A DNA stretch of 64,000 nucleotides from Parasteatoda lunata (taxonomy: Eukaryota > Arthropoda > Arachnida > Araneae > Theridiidae), in assembly GCA_949128135.1 (NCBI GenBank), contig OX421975.1, forward strand, positions 5,354,571 to 5,418,570, given 5' to 3'. Position 1 is the stretch's first letter. Every line of letters starts with the position of its first letter. The position numbers and the translations under genes are program-made. Shown in pieces: positions 1 through 11,760 of this stretch. The notes beneath the pieces were generated by a model, which saw nothing but the letters and a program-made list of their open reading frames with translations, searched no databases and was not told the origin of the DNA.

Positions 1-239
1 AGGGTAACATACGTAAAAAATGCGTTGAGCAATAAATAAAAAAAATTCTTATTCTTTGTGCTTGCAATATATAAACATTGGCAATATACAATTTTCTTTA
101 ATTATAAGAAAATTTTTGTTAGTTTATTTCGTTCCTAATAATATCCATATTTCATGCATTTAATCAAGAAACATAAAGTTCGGTCATTTGACCGACTATG
201 GTAGAAATAGGTATATATTAAGTGTTGGTATGTTTAGTG
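1..239 (+). mobile_element. piggyBac-like MITE, 3' part (cut by window edge)
   Basis: This stretch aligns along its length with 60700-60938. Both share AAAAAATGCGTTGAGCAAT near the left and a GGTCATTTGAC/TGACTATGGTAGAAATAGG block near the right. Both end in a T-TAGTG terminus directly followed by TTAA (here at 240-243). TTAA target duplications are the hallmark of piggyBac elements. The left terminus lies outside the window. No transposase is visible, so it is read as a non-autonomous copy. Confidence 0.72.
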
Positions 240-243
240 TTAA

Positions 244-1251
244 GACCCTTGCATTTAGAATACGCTCAGATTATTGCATGCATGAAAATAATAGAGAGAA
301 AAAAAAATTTAAAAAGTTTTTAAAGTGATTAGAATTATTCAATTTTGATTATCACTGGTTCTGCGGAAATAGCACTCTTGCCCCACCCTTGTGATGGCGA
401 AAAACAGTCATAGAAAGAAAAAAAACAGTCTCTCAAAAAATCTTCGTTGAAGCTTTATAAGGCATCGAATTCTCCTGGCGTGTTCAAACGATTTTTATCA
501 CCCTATCGTTTGTCAGATATGAAAGAATCACGAGTGTTATCTTTTCTTTTCACTTAATTTAACAGCTTTTTTATCTAACAGTGTATCGTAACAATATGCG
601 TAGGGGGACTCCGCACGACACAGCATTCGATTCATTCCTACTCCCTCCCTCCCTTCGCAAAAAAGTCTTAATTATTTCGTTTCCTGTCCAAACATTGTAT
701 GCGAAACCGACATCTAGAGGGGGGTGTCACGCACATATTTCTTCTCTCGTTCAACATTAATCGTTCGATAATGGTGGACTTGCGTGGCGTCACGTTCAGC
801 AGAAGTATTCCCGATCTTGACCGCCCCTTCTCCCTCTGAATTCTCGACTTGATAAAATCGTTTTCTGAAAGATGTGGCCGAAATCGAAGTGCAAACGAAA
901 TTTTTCTGCAGCCATTTTCGCCGTTTAACTTTACGTTCACTTTTTGCCATTTTTTGGAATTTTTGAGAAATGTGTATGGATTCGTTAAACTATTACACGA
1001 TTCTAAATGCGGAATATTCTTTCGAAAATATCCGTTAAACTCTGTTGTTAAGTTTACGAGACTTGTTCGATATTCTTTTACTATTGATATTTGTATTAGA
1101 ACTTAATTTTAAAATTCTGTAATTTATAAATTCTGTAATCGTTTTAGGAAAATCAATATAATGGCATAAATCGTTTGCCACGCTTTGAAGTCAGTCTTTC
1201 AGTTTCAGCTAAAGTTAAATGATTTAAGCATGCAAGTCATTTTTTTTATCC
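244..1251. other. Unannotated flank, no supported gene
   Basis: The stretch is AT-rich with a somewhat more GC-balanced patch around 600-900. Three overlapping open frames of 78-90 codons occur on both strands at 668-1106. They have no recognisable motif and no consistent strand, and I do not consider them genes. Confidence 0.5.
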
Positions 1252-1628
1252 GTCGCTGAACAGCCGTCCCAATTTTTGGGTTTACGACTACGAATGTTCA
1301 CCTCCGTAGCCTTTTCATTTTGAACCCAATCCAGAAGACAAGGGAAGGGAACTTCGAGTCGAGTATTGGAAGAAATTAGCCTTCGTGGAGGACTTTTGGA
1401 TGGAACTAACCGGCATTTGCGTTACATGGAGAGGAATACGACGAGTAACCTTCCACGGTTAGACTGACGGCAAGGGGACTCTAACCCATGATCCGTCTAC
1501 CACTGAGGATATTTCACGTCAGCACTGTGGTCGGTGCAAGCCGGATGCGGAAATCGTATCGACTTAGATTCGAACCAGGTTCGCCTCATTGGTAGGCAAA
1601 CGCTCTATCCCCTGAGCCATCATGCGAG
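1252..1628 (-). mobile_element. tRNA-derived SINE, copy 1
   Basis: Read on the minus strand, the element begins with a tRNA-like head. A Pol III box A-like TGGCTCAGGGG sits near 1613-1623 and a box B-like GGTTCGAATCT near 1568-1578. A tRNA-unrelated body follows and ends at GGCTGTTCAGCGACG, beyond which an A-rich stretch begins (plus-strand T run at 1240-1248). Two further copies are present at 59630-59939 and 57251-57410, also on the minus strand. The head is tRNA-like but does not fold as a working tRNA gene by eye. No protein is encoded; SINEs of this type rely on a LINE reverse transcriptase. Confidence 0.8.
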
Positions 1629-1784
1629 TTATATTGTAAAATACAATAATAATATAGATTAGCGTATTCTTCACACTAAATCACACGCGGGAGTCTTAAA
1701 CCCGGAAATCTTATTTTAAACCGCTCATGTTAGGGTTCTATAAGATATTTTCTTCGTCAGTTTTGAACAAACCGATTCGTTCTA

Positions 1785-2110
1785 AAGTTCGATATTGATT
1801 CGGGGATTCAAAAAATTGATTCGAATCACTAATCCAAATCACTTGAATTGAATAATGATAGTGGAATTGTGATTTTCCATTGATTCGTTGAGTTGCGTTA
1901 TTAAAGTCAGTTAACTGTGTCACTTTATTCGAATCACTTCATTCAAATTATGACTTGAATAATATGATTAAATCACTGATTTGAATCAAGTTAACACGTT
2001 ATCTAATTTTCGAATAGAGTTCCAAATCAAAATAAAGTTTTTGAATCAACAAGTGATTTGAATCAGTAAGTGGTTTTAATAGACAAGTGATTTCTATCAG
2101 TCATATATTC
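1785..2110. repeat. Degenerate GATTTGAATC-rich patch
   Basis: Variants of TGATTTGAATCA and the palindrome GATTCGAATC recur many times on both strands at irregular spacing (for example 1818-1830, 1928-1940, 1977-1988, 2053-2066). It looks like an old, decayed short tandem array. Confidence 0.5.
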
Positions 2111-2628
2111 AAATATATTCATTCGATGATTCATTTTTGCCTAATTCGCTCTCTTTCATACCTCTATCTATCACTAATCGCTTTTTTTTAATACAGCGAC
2201 AACGCCTATAGGAAGCTAAACGATTCATTTAAAACACTCCTTTATTTATAGCGTGTATAATAAATATTAAAAGAAATCACACCGAATGGAAGAAAGATGA
2301 TAAAATGAAAACTCATTTTAGCTCGCGTTTAAAAATGTAGAAATTTTTGTAAGTTTATTATAAATCAATGCATACCAACGTGAAGAAGTAAAATAAACAG
2401 TGAAAAAAAAAGTCAACATTCTGAATAATCGGATTTTCAAACACTCAATCTTAAATGTGCTAAATAATTAGAGCAGACTATACTTCAAGTCACAAGATAA
2501 GACGCAGTTTTTCTAAATAAAAGTAGACCCTAAAAATGCATGTATGTCCATATGTAAAAGATATGACTGTACAATATATCTATGTATGTACATACATTGC
2601 ATGCATACATTGGGTGTATCCATATGGA
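2111..2628. other. Unannotated AT-rich spacer
   Basis: Nothing coding is visible. The right part (2535-2625) is rich in alternating ATGTACATAC/TGCATGCA palindromic sequence, partly mirrored beyond the other end of the neighbouring foldback element (3746-3780). Confidence 0.4.
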
Positions 2629-3745
2629 CAGAGCACCAAAAAGAAGAAATGGACCAGTCTAAATAACTTTTGATCTAATTATCGAATCTTTACGTTCTAA
2701 GACTCAAACTTAATGGTTTGGGTGACCTCAAATATGTTAATTATTATTGCACACGATATTTTAAGTTACGAAATCACGTACAAAAGCATACTTTCTCAGA
2801 ATAAAAATACCTTTTTTCGACAGATTCGGACTCCCAAAATATATGGGGTAGCCGTGATCCTGGAAATTTAGCCCCCATAGTTTGATCAGGAAAGCAGTCC
2901 TAAGTTTTCATGTTAATTTTACTAGTTTCATATTTCACTTTCTAAGCAAATCGAAAATCTTTGCTAACACTTTAAAATTAGTTTATCCAAGATAATTCTA
3001 TGGAAACAATAAATTTTGGCATATACTTAAAATTTTTATTATTTTATTTAATAATGATCGAAAAAAATTTTAATTGAAATTTATGCAATTTTTTACATCA
3101 TTGTAAACTATACAAAATTTCAGCGAAATCGGTTGAATTGTATCAAATTTTAAATATACGACTTCTTTAAAATTCAATTTTTCAGAAACTATTCAACCAA
3201 CTTCGCTCAAATTTTCTATTTTGCCATGTAAAATTACATAATTTTCAATGATGTAGAAGTTTTTAGGCCTCACAATTCAAAAGGTTTTCGACTATTATTA
3301 ACTAAAATAATAAATATATACTAAAATTTATTTATTTCAAGGAATTATCTGTGAGTAAACTTTGAAACTTTGGGTAAGTGTGAACAATTTTTTTTTTAAA
3401 ATTCGCTTTAAAAGTTCTCGAGATATGGCGAAATACATAAAAAGTAAAATAATCATTAAAGGGTTCAAACTTTGGACCGCTTTTCTGACTAAACTATGGG
3501 GACCGTATTTCCGAAATTATGCTCTATATTTTGTGGGTCAGAAATCCGAATCTGAGGAAACAAGGGTATGTTTATTCAGAGAAAGTACGTTTTTGTGTCT
3601 GATTTCGTGACTTAAAAATATCGACTGCACTAATTAATTAGCGTATTCGAGGTCACCTCCTTGAACTATTAAAAATGAGTTATAGAACTTGAAGATGATT
3701 GATTAGATTAAATTATTTTGGATGGTCCGTCTTTTTAATGCTCTG
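2629..3745. mobile_element. Foldback (long inverted repeat) non-autonomous element
   Basis: The left half, reading inward from CAGAGCACCAAAAAGA at 2629, matches the reverse complement of the right half, which ends in TGCTCTG at 3745. Matching landmarks include a GACCTC block, a CACGAAATC-type block followed by GTAC and ACTTTCTC, an AGATTCGGA block, and a GCGAAATCGGTTGAA / TTCAACCAACTTCGC pair close to the centre (about 3160). Almost the whole 1.1 kb is thus one imperfect palindrome with diverged arms. An 82-codon open frame at 3362-3610 lies inside the right arm and shows no motif. A partial copy of one arm occurs at 55222-55415. I cannot assign the superfamily, because no clean target duplication is visible. 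Confidence 0.7.
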
Positions 3746-5345
3746 TACATCTATTGCATGTACAGATACATACAATGAATTATATTGTGCAGTGACTATA
3801 TTGATTTATTTTACAAATGTATAATATATGCATGTTCATATGTACAACAGATGCACTTCTAATTTTACGTTTAATGCAATATATACTATGTACGTTATTT
3901 GTCTGAATTGAACAACTTTGATTATAACAACTGATGATAGCGTAATTTATGTATATGTACAAGGAATATCTTGATAAATTAAATTTATATGTACAATTCA
4001 ATAGATACAATGTATTTATGTTATCTAAATTTAATATCTTTAAGTATAACAACCACTGATAACAATAAGAAGCCATGCAAGTAGACAAAATCAAACGATA
4101 TTTAAAACCAACTGTCAGGTTAAATTGTTCTATATCATTTAAAAAAAAAATGGAATAAAAAAGATTTTCGGGGATTTTCATAAAATTTTTGAGACTTCAA
4201 ATTAATGTATTTTATAACGCCGCGCTTAGTTCATAGAAAATTTTAGTAGATAAAAAAAGTAAAGTTTAATTTTATACATGGAAATTATAATTAGAAATTT
4301 AAAATAAGACTATCGTTTGCCTTCCAAAACAATACGAAATTTAGTTTTAGAACTAATTTTAAAATGAACTGAATTAACTGTTATAAACTGTTTTAACACA
4401 ACTAAACATATGAAGTTATAAACCAATGATGTTACGCAGGAGTACGTTATAATTACATAAAAATAAATATTTATATTTTCCTTAAGATAAAGAGAAAACG
4501 ATGTTTTGCATCTCGAATCGTGGAATCATATTTCTTGGATGGTTAAAAAATTTGACAAGCATGGCAGTTTTCCATTGTTCTCAATGCATTTTTATTGGCT
4601 GGAAAATCATATGGTAGGATCCAGTTTTCTCACATTCCTGTTCATCAGCATTAGATTGATATAAGTTATTGTTTTCCTATAAATATTTTTGTTTCTCTAA
4701 TTTAAAGAACAAAATTACCTGTACTGTTTTTAATTTTGTTTGATTTCTTAATTAAGATTGGATTGTTTTTATTATTATTCGAATAATGTAATTCTACGGG
4801 ATACGTTAAGATAAAGTTATTTAAATCGGATCTTATGTTTCACAATTATTATTTTTTGATAACATTAATACATGAATTACCGTGAAAGAGATTCCTTAAA
4901 TGAACTTCATTCACAAATTGAAATAAAGTTTGGTAACATTAAATTACAGTGGCCCAATTTTTTTTTTATAACAATATTTTTTGGATGTTATTTCAAAATA
5001 TGATTACTTCAAAAAATGATTTATGTTTACTTAATAGTATCACAAGAGAAATATTTATGTTCTTTTAAGTACATATTTGAATAATTTCAACTGTATTATT
5101 CCCAGAAGCAGTAATTATTGTTGCGCAATCATCGGGGTTGGTAAGCGTCAGCGAGCAGGGGGCCTAGCTGTCTAGTGGTTCAAATATCATTCGAGTTCAT
5201 TCTCAGGAAATATGTCATTTTGAGTGTATTTTATTAAAAATTTGAATGAGAACCAACTCTAGAGGTGCTTTTTGCAGGTGTTGATTTAAAAATGCATCAA
5301 GTGCTCACAGGAAATATTATATTTTTGACTTGAACAACTGTATTC
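3746..5345. other. Unannotated AT-rich flank of the satellite
   Basis: No feature is supported. A 133-codon minus-strand open frame at 3780-4181 is low-complexity, rich in Y, I, N and C, and motif-free. In DNA this AT-rich it is most simply chance. A slightly GC-richer patch at 5130-5185 has no recognisable content. Confidence 0.45.
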
Positions 5346-6199
5346 TTTTTTTTTTTTTTTTTTTTTTTTGAATAATCAAATATCGAATAAAATTTTGATT
5401 CTGTTCAAAGTATTTGCTATAAGTTTAAGACCAAATTTCTTTAAAATATTGGTTTAATTGAATAAATTAATATTAAATTGGTTTAATTTAATAACTGGTC
5501 ATTCGGTTTAACCAATTTGCATACAATATATTTTTCACTTTCATGCTTTCTAAAGTGTACCCTAAATGCACAGTTTTTTTTTAAATAATAGAAAAAAAAT
5601 CATGAAAAATTATAGAAGTCTTTTCTGTTACGTAACTAATTTTAGAATAATCATAATTTTTTCTAGTTTACTGGTTGAGATTTTTTTTTTCTTCTTTTTT
5701 TTTTTTTTGAATAATCGAGAATCGAATAAAATTTTGATTCTGTTCAAAGTATTTGCTATGAGTTTAAGACCAAATTTCTTTAAAATATTGGTTTAATTGA
5801 ATAATTTAATATTAAATTGGTTTAATTTAATAACTGGTCATTCGGTTTAACCAATTTGCATACAATATATTTTTCACTTTCATGCTTTCTAAAGTGTACC
5901 CTAAATGCACAGTTTTTTTTTTTAAATAAAAGAAAAGAAATCATGATAAATTATAGAAGTCTTTTCCGTTACGTAACTAATTTTAGAATAATCATAATTT
6001 TTTCTAGTTTACTGGTTGAGATTTTTTTATTTTTTTTTTATTGAATAATCAAGAATCGAATAAAATTTTGATTCTGTTCAAAGTATTTGCTATGAGTTTA
6101 AGACCAAATTTCTTTAAAATATTGGTTTAATTGAATAATTTAATATTAAATTGGTTTAATTTAATAACTGGTCATTCGGTTTAACCAATTTGCATACAA

Positions 6200-9100
6200 T
6201 ATATTTTTCACTTTCATGCTTTCTAAAGTGTACCCTAAATGCACAGTTTTTTTTTTAAATAAAAGAAAAAAAATCATGTTAAATTATAGAAGTCTTTTCC
6301 GTTACGTAACTAATTTTAGAATAATCATAATTTTTTCTAGTTTACTGGTTGAGATTTTTTTTTTTTTTTTTTTGAATAATCAAGAATCGAATAAAATTTT
6401 GATTCTGTTCAAAGTATTTGCTATGAGTTTAAGACCAAATTTCTTTAAAATATTGGTTTAATTGAATAATTTAATATTAAATTGGTTTAATTTAATAACT
6501 GGTCATTCGGTTTAACCAATTTGCATACAATATATTTTTCACTTTCATGCTTTCTAAAGTGTACCCTAAATGCACAGTTTTTTTTTTAAATAAAAGAAAA
6601 AAAATCATGTTAAATTATAGAAGTCTTTTCCGTTACGTAACTAATTTTAGAATAATCATAATTTTTTCTAGTTTACTGGTTGAGATTTTTTTTTTTTTTT
6701 GAATAATCAAGAATCGAATAAAATTTTGATTCTGTTCAAAGTATTTGCTATGAGTTTAAGACCAATTTTCTTTAAAATATTGGTTTAATTGAAAAATTTA
6801 ATATTAAATTGGTTTAATTTAATAACTGGTCATTCGGTTTAACCAATTTGCATACAATATATTTTTCACTTTCATGCTTTCTAAAGTGTACCCTAAATGC
6901 ACAGTTTTTTTTCTTTTTAAATAAAAGAAAAAAAATCATGATAAATTATAGAAGTCTTTTCCGTTACGTAACTAATTTTAGAATAATCATAATTTTTTCT
7001 AGTTTACTGGTTGAGATTTTTTATTTTTTTTTGAATAATCAAGAATCGAATAAAATTTTGATTCTGTTCAAAGTATTTGCTATGAGTTTAAGACCAAATT
7101 TCTTTAAAATATTGGTTTAATTGAATAATTTAATATTAAATTGAATTAATTTAATAACTGGTCATTCGGTTTAACCAATTTGCATACAATATATTTTTCA
7201 CTTTCCTGCTTTCTAAAGTGTACCCTAAATGCACAGTTTTTTTTTTTTTTTTTAAATAAAAGAAAAAAAATCATGATAAATTATAGAAGTCTTTTCCGTT
7301 ACGTAACTAATTTAGAATAATCATAATTTTTTCTAGTTTACTGGTTGAGATTTTTTATTTATTTTTTTTTTTTGAATAATCAAGAATCGAATAAAATTTT
7401 GATTCTGTTCAAAGTATTTGCTATGAGTTTAAGACCAAATTTCTATAAAATATTGGTTTAATTGAATAATTTAATATTAAATTGGTTTAATTTAATAACT
7501 GGTCATTCGGTTTAACCAATTTGCATACAATATATTTTTCACTTTCATGCTTTCTAAAGTGTACCCTAAATGCACAGTTTTTTTTTTAAATAAAAGAAAA
7601 AAAATCATGATAAATTATAGAAGTCTTTTCCATTACGTAACTAATTTTAGAATAATCATAATTTTTTCTAGTTTACTGGTTGAGATTCTTTATTTATTTA
7701 TTTTTTTTTTTGAATAATCAAGAATCGAATAAAATTTTGATTCTGTTCAATGAATTTGCTATGAGTTTAAGACCAAATTTCTTTAAAATATTGGTTTAAT
7801 TGAATAATTTAATATTAAATTGGTTTAATTTAATAACTGGTCATTCGGTTTAACCAATTTGCATACAATATATTTTTCACTTTCATGCTTTCTAAAGTGT
7901 ACCCTAAATGCACAGTTTTTTTTTAAATAAAAGAAAAAAAATCATTATAAATTATAGAAGTCTTTTCCGTTACGTAACTAATTTATAATAATCATAATTT
8001 TTTCTAGCTTACTGGTTGAGATTTTTTTTTTTTTTTTATTTTTGAATAATCAAGAATCGAATAAAATTTCGATTTTGTTCAAAGTATTTGCTATGGGTTT
8101 AAAACCAAATTTCTTTAAAATTTTGGTTTAATTGAATAATTTCATATTAAATTGGTTTAATTTAATAACTGGTCATTCGGTTTAACTAATTTGCATACAA
8201 TATATTTTTCACTTTCATGCTTTCTAAAATGTACCCTAAATGCACAGTTTTTTTTTTAAATAAAAGAAAAAAAATCATGTTAAATTATAGAAGTATTTTC
8301 CGTTACGTAACTAATTTTAGAATAATCATAATTTTTTCTAGTTTACTGGTTGAGATTTTTTATTTTTTTTTGAATAATCAAGAATCGAATAAAATTTTGA
8401 TTCTGTTCAAAGTATTTGCTATGAGTTTAAGACCAAATTTCTTTAAAATATTGGTTTAATTGAATAATTTAATATTAAATTGGTCTAATTTAATAACTGG
8501 TCATTCGGTTTAACCAATTTGCATACAATATATTTTTCACTTTCATGCTTTCTAAAGTGTACCCTAAATGCACAGTTTTTTTTTTAAATAAAAGAAACAA
8601 AATCATGATAAATTATAGAAGTCTTTTCCGTTACGTAACTAATTTTAGAATAATCATAATTTTTTCTAGTTTTCTGGTTGAGATTTTTTATTTATTTATT
8701 TTTTTTTTGAATAATCAAGAATCGAATAAAATTTTGATTCTGTTCAAAGTATTTGCTATGAGTTTAAGACCAAATTTCTTTAAAATATTGGTTTAATTGA
8801 ATAATTTAATATTAAATTGGTTTAATTTAATAACTGGTCATTCGGTTAAACCAATTTGCATACAATATATTTTTCACTTTCATGCTTTCTAAAGTGTACC
8901 CTAAATGCACAGTTTTTTTTTAAATAAAAGAAAAAAAATCATGTTAAATTATAGAAGTCTTTTCCGTTACGTAACTAATTTTAGAATAATCATAATTTTT
9001 TCTAGTTTACTGGTTGAGATTTTTTATTTATTTTTTTTTTTTGAATAATCAAGAATCGAATAAAATTTTGATTCTGTTCAAAGTATTTGCTATGAGTTTA

Positions 9101-11760
9101 AGACCAAATTTCTTTAAAATATTGGTTTAATTGAATAATTTAATATTAAATTGGTTTAATTTAATAACTGGTCATTCGGTTTAACCAATTTGCATACAAT
9201 ATATTTTTCACTTTCATGCTTTCTAAAGTGTACCCTAAATGCACAGTTTTTTTTTTAAATAAAAGAAAAAAAATCATGTTAAATTATAGAAGTCTTTTCC
9301 GTTACGTAACTAATTTTAGAATAATCATAATTTTTTCTAGTTTACTGGTTGAGATTTTTTTTTTTTTTTTGAATAATCAAGAATCGAATAAAATTTTGAT
9401 TCTGTTCAAAGTATTTGCTATGAGTTTAAGACCAAATTTCTTTAAAATATTGGCTTAATTGAATAATTTAATATTAAATTGGTTTAATTTAATAACTGGT
9501 CATTCGGTTTAACCAATTTGCATACAATATATTTTTCACTTTCATGCTTTCTAAAGTGTACCCTAAATGCACAGTTTTTTTTTTAAATAAAAGAAAAAAA
9601 ATCATGTTAAATTATAGAAGTCTTTTCCGTTACGTAACTAATTTTAGAATAATCATAATTTTTTCTAGTTTACTGGTTGAGATTTTTTTTTTTTTTTTTG
9701 AATAATCAAGAATCGAATAAAATTTTGATTCTGTTCAAAGTATTTGCTATGAGTTTAAGACCAAATTTCTTTAAAATATTGGTTTAATTGAAAAATTTAA
9801 TATTAAATTGGTTTAATTTAATAACTGGTCATTCGGTTTAACGAATTTGCATACAATATATTTTTCACTTTCATGCTTTCTAAAGTGTACCCTAAATGCA
9901 CAGTTTTTTTTCTTTTTAAATAAAAGAAAAAAAATCATGATAAATTATAGAAGTCTTTTCCGTTACGTAACTAATTTTAGAATAATCATAATTTTTTCTA
10001 GTTTACTGGTTGAGATTTTTTATTTTTTTTTGAATAATCAAGAATCGAATAAAATTTTGATTCTGTTCAAAGTATTTGCTATGAGTTTAAGACCAAATTT
10101 CTTTAAAATATTGGTTTAATTGAATAATTTAATATTAAATTGAATTAATGTAATAACTGGTCATTCGGTTTAACCAATTTGCATACAATATATTTTTCAC
10201 TTTCATGCTTTCTAAAGTGTACCCTAAATGCACAGTTTTTTTTTTAAATAAAAGAAAAAAAATCATGATAAATTATAGAAGTCTTTTCCGTTACGTAACT
10301 AATTTTAGAATAATCATAATTTTTTCTAGTTTACTGGTTGAGATTTTTTATTTTTTTATTTTTTTTTTTGAATAATCAAGAATCGAATAAAATTTTGATT
10401 CTGTTCAAAGTATTTGCTATGAGTTTAAGACCAAATTTCTATAAAATATTGGTTTAATTGAATAATTTAATATTAAAATGGTTTAATTTAATAACTGGTC
10501 ATTCGGTTTAACCAATTTGCATACAATATATTTTTCACTTTCATGCTTTCTAAAGTGTACCCTAAATGCACAGTTTTTTTTTAAATAAAAGAAAAAAAAT
10601 CATGATAAATTATAGAAGTCTTTTCCATTACGTAACTAATTTTAGAATAATCATAATTTTTTCTAGTTTACTGGTTGAGATTCTTTATTTATTTATATTT
10701 TTTTTTTGAATAATCAAGAATCGAATAAAATTTCGATTCTGTTCAATGTATTTGCTATGAGTTTAAGACCAAATTTCTTTAAAATATTGGTTTAATTGAA
10801 TAATTTAATATTAAATTGGTTTAATTTAATAACTGGTCATTCGGTTTAACCAATTTGCATACAATATATTTTTCACTTTCATGCTTTCTAAAGTGTACCC
10901 TAAATGCACAGTTTTTTTTTAAATAAAAGAAAAAAAATCATTATAAATTATAGAAGTCTTTTCCGTTACGTAACTAATTTTAGAATAATCATAATTTTTT
11001 CTAGCTTACTGGTTGAGATTTTTTATTTTTTTTTTATTTTTGAATAATCAAGAATCGAATAAAATTTCGATTCTGTTCAAAGTATTTGCTATGGGTTTAA
11101 AACCAAATTTCTTTAAAATTTTGGTTTAATTGAATAATTTCATATTAAATTGGTTTAATTTAATAACTGGTCATTCGGTTTAACTAATTTGCATACAATA
11201 TATTTTTCACTTTCATGCTTTCTAAAATGTACCCTAAATGCACAGTTTTTTTTTTAAATAAAAGAAAAAAAGTCATGTTAAATTATAGAAGTCTTTTCCG
11301 TTGCGTAACTAATTTTAGAATAATCATAATTTTTTCTAGTTTACTGGTTGAGATTTTTTATTTTTTTTTTGAATATTCAAGAATCGAATAAAATTTTGAT
11401 TCTGTTCAAAGTATTTGCTATGAGTTTAAGACCAAATTTCTTTAAAATATTGGTTTAATTGAATAATTTAATATTAAATTGGTCTAATTTAATAACTGGT
11501 CATTCGGTTTAACCAATTTGCATACAATATATTTTTCACTTTCATGCTTTCTAAAGTGTACCCTAAATGCACAGTTTTTTTTTTTAAATAAAAGAAACAA
11601 AATCATGATAAATTATAGAAGTCTTTTCCGTTACGTAACTAATTTTAGAATAATCATAATTTTTTCTAGTTTTCTGGTTGAGATTTTTTATTTATTTTTT
11701 TTTTTTTTTTGAATAATCAAGAATCGAATAAAATTTTGATTCTGTTCAAAGTATTTGCTA
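6200..11760 (+). repeat. Satellite higher-order repeat block A, period about 3.0 kb (9 monomers)
   Basis: Rare monomer variants recur 3.0 kb apart. The T-run interruption TTCTTTTTAAATAAAAG is near 6910 and 9910. GAATTAAT replaces GGTTTAAT at 7140 and 10140. CATTATAAATTATAG is near 7942 and 10941. AAAACCAAATTTCTTTAAAA is at 8099 and 11099. AAGAAACAAAATCATG is near 8593 and 11592. Two copies are therefore visible, with about nine monomers per unit. Confidence 0.85.

Noticed and set aside
1560..1628. Possible tRNA gene on the minus strand
   Set aside because: Boxes A and B are present, but the flanking stems do not pair as a tRNA and the same sequence with a long body recurs elsewhere, so it is a SINE head.
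3780..4181. 133-codon minus-strand frame
   Set aside because: Composition dominated by I, Y, N, L, C and S as expected from AT-rich DNA; no motif, and no splice or start context.
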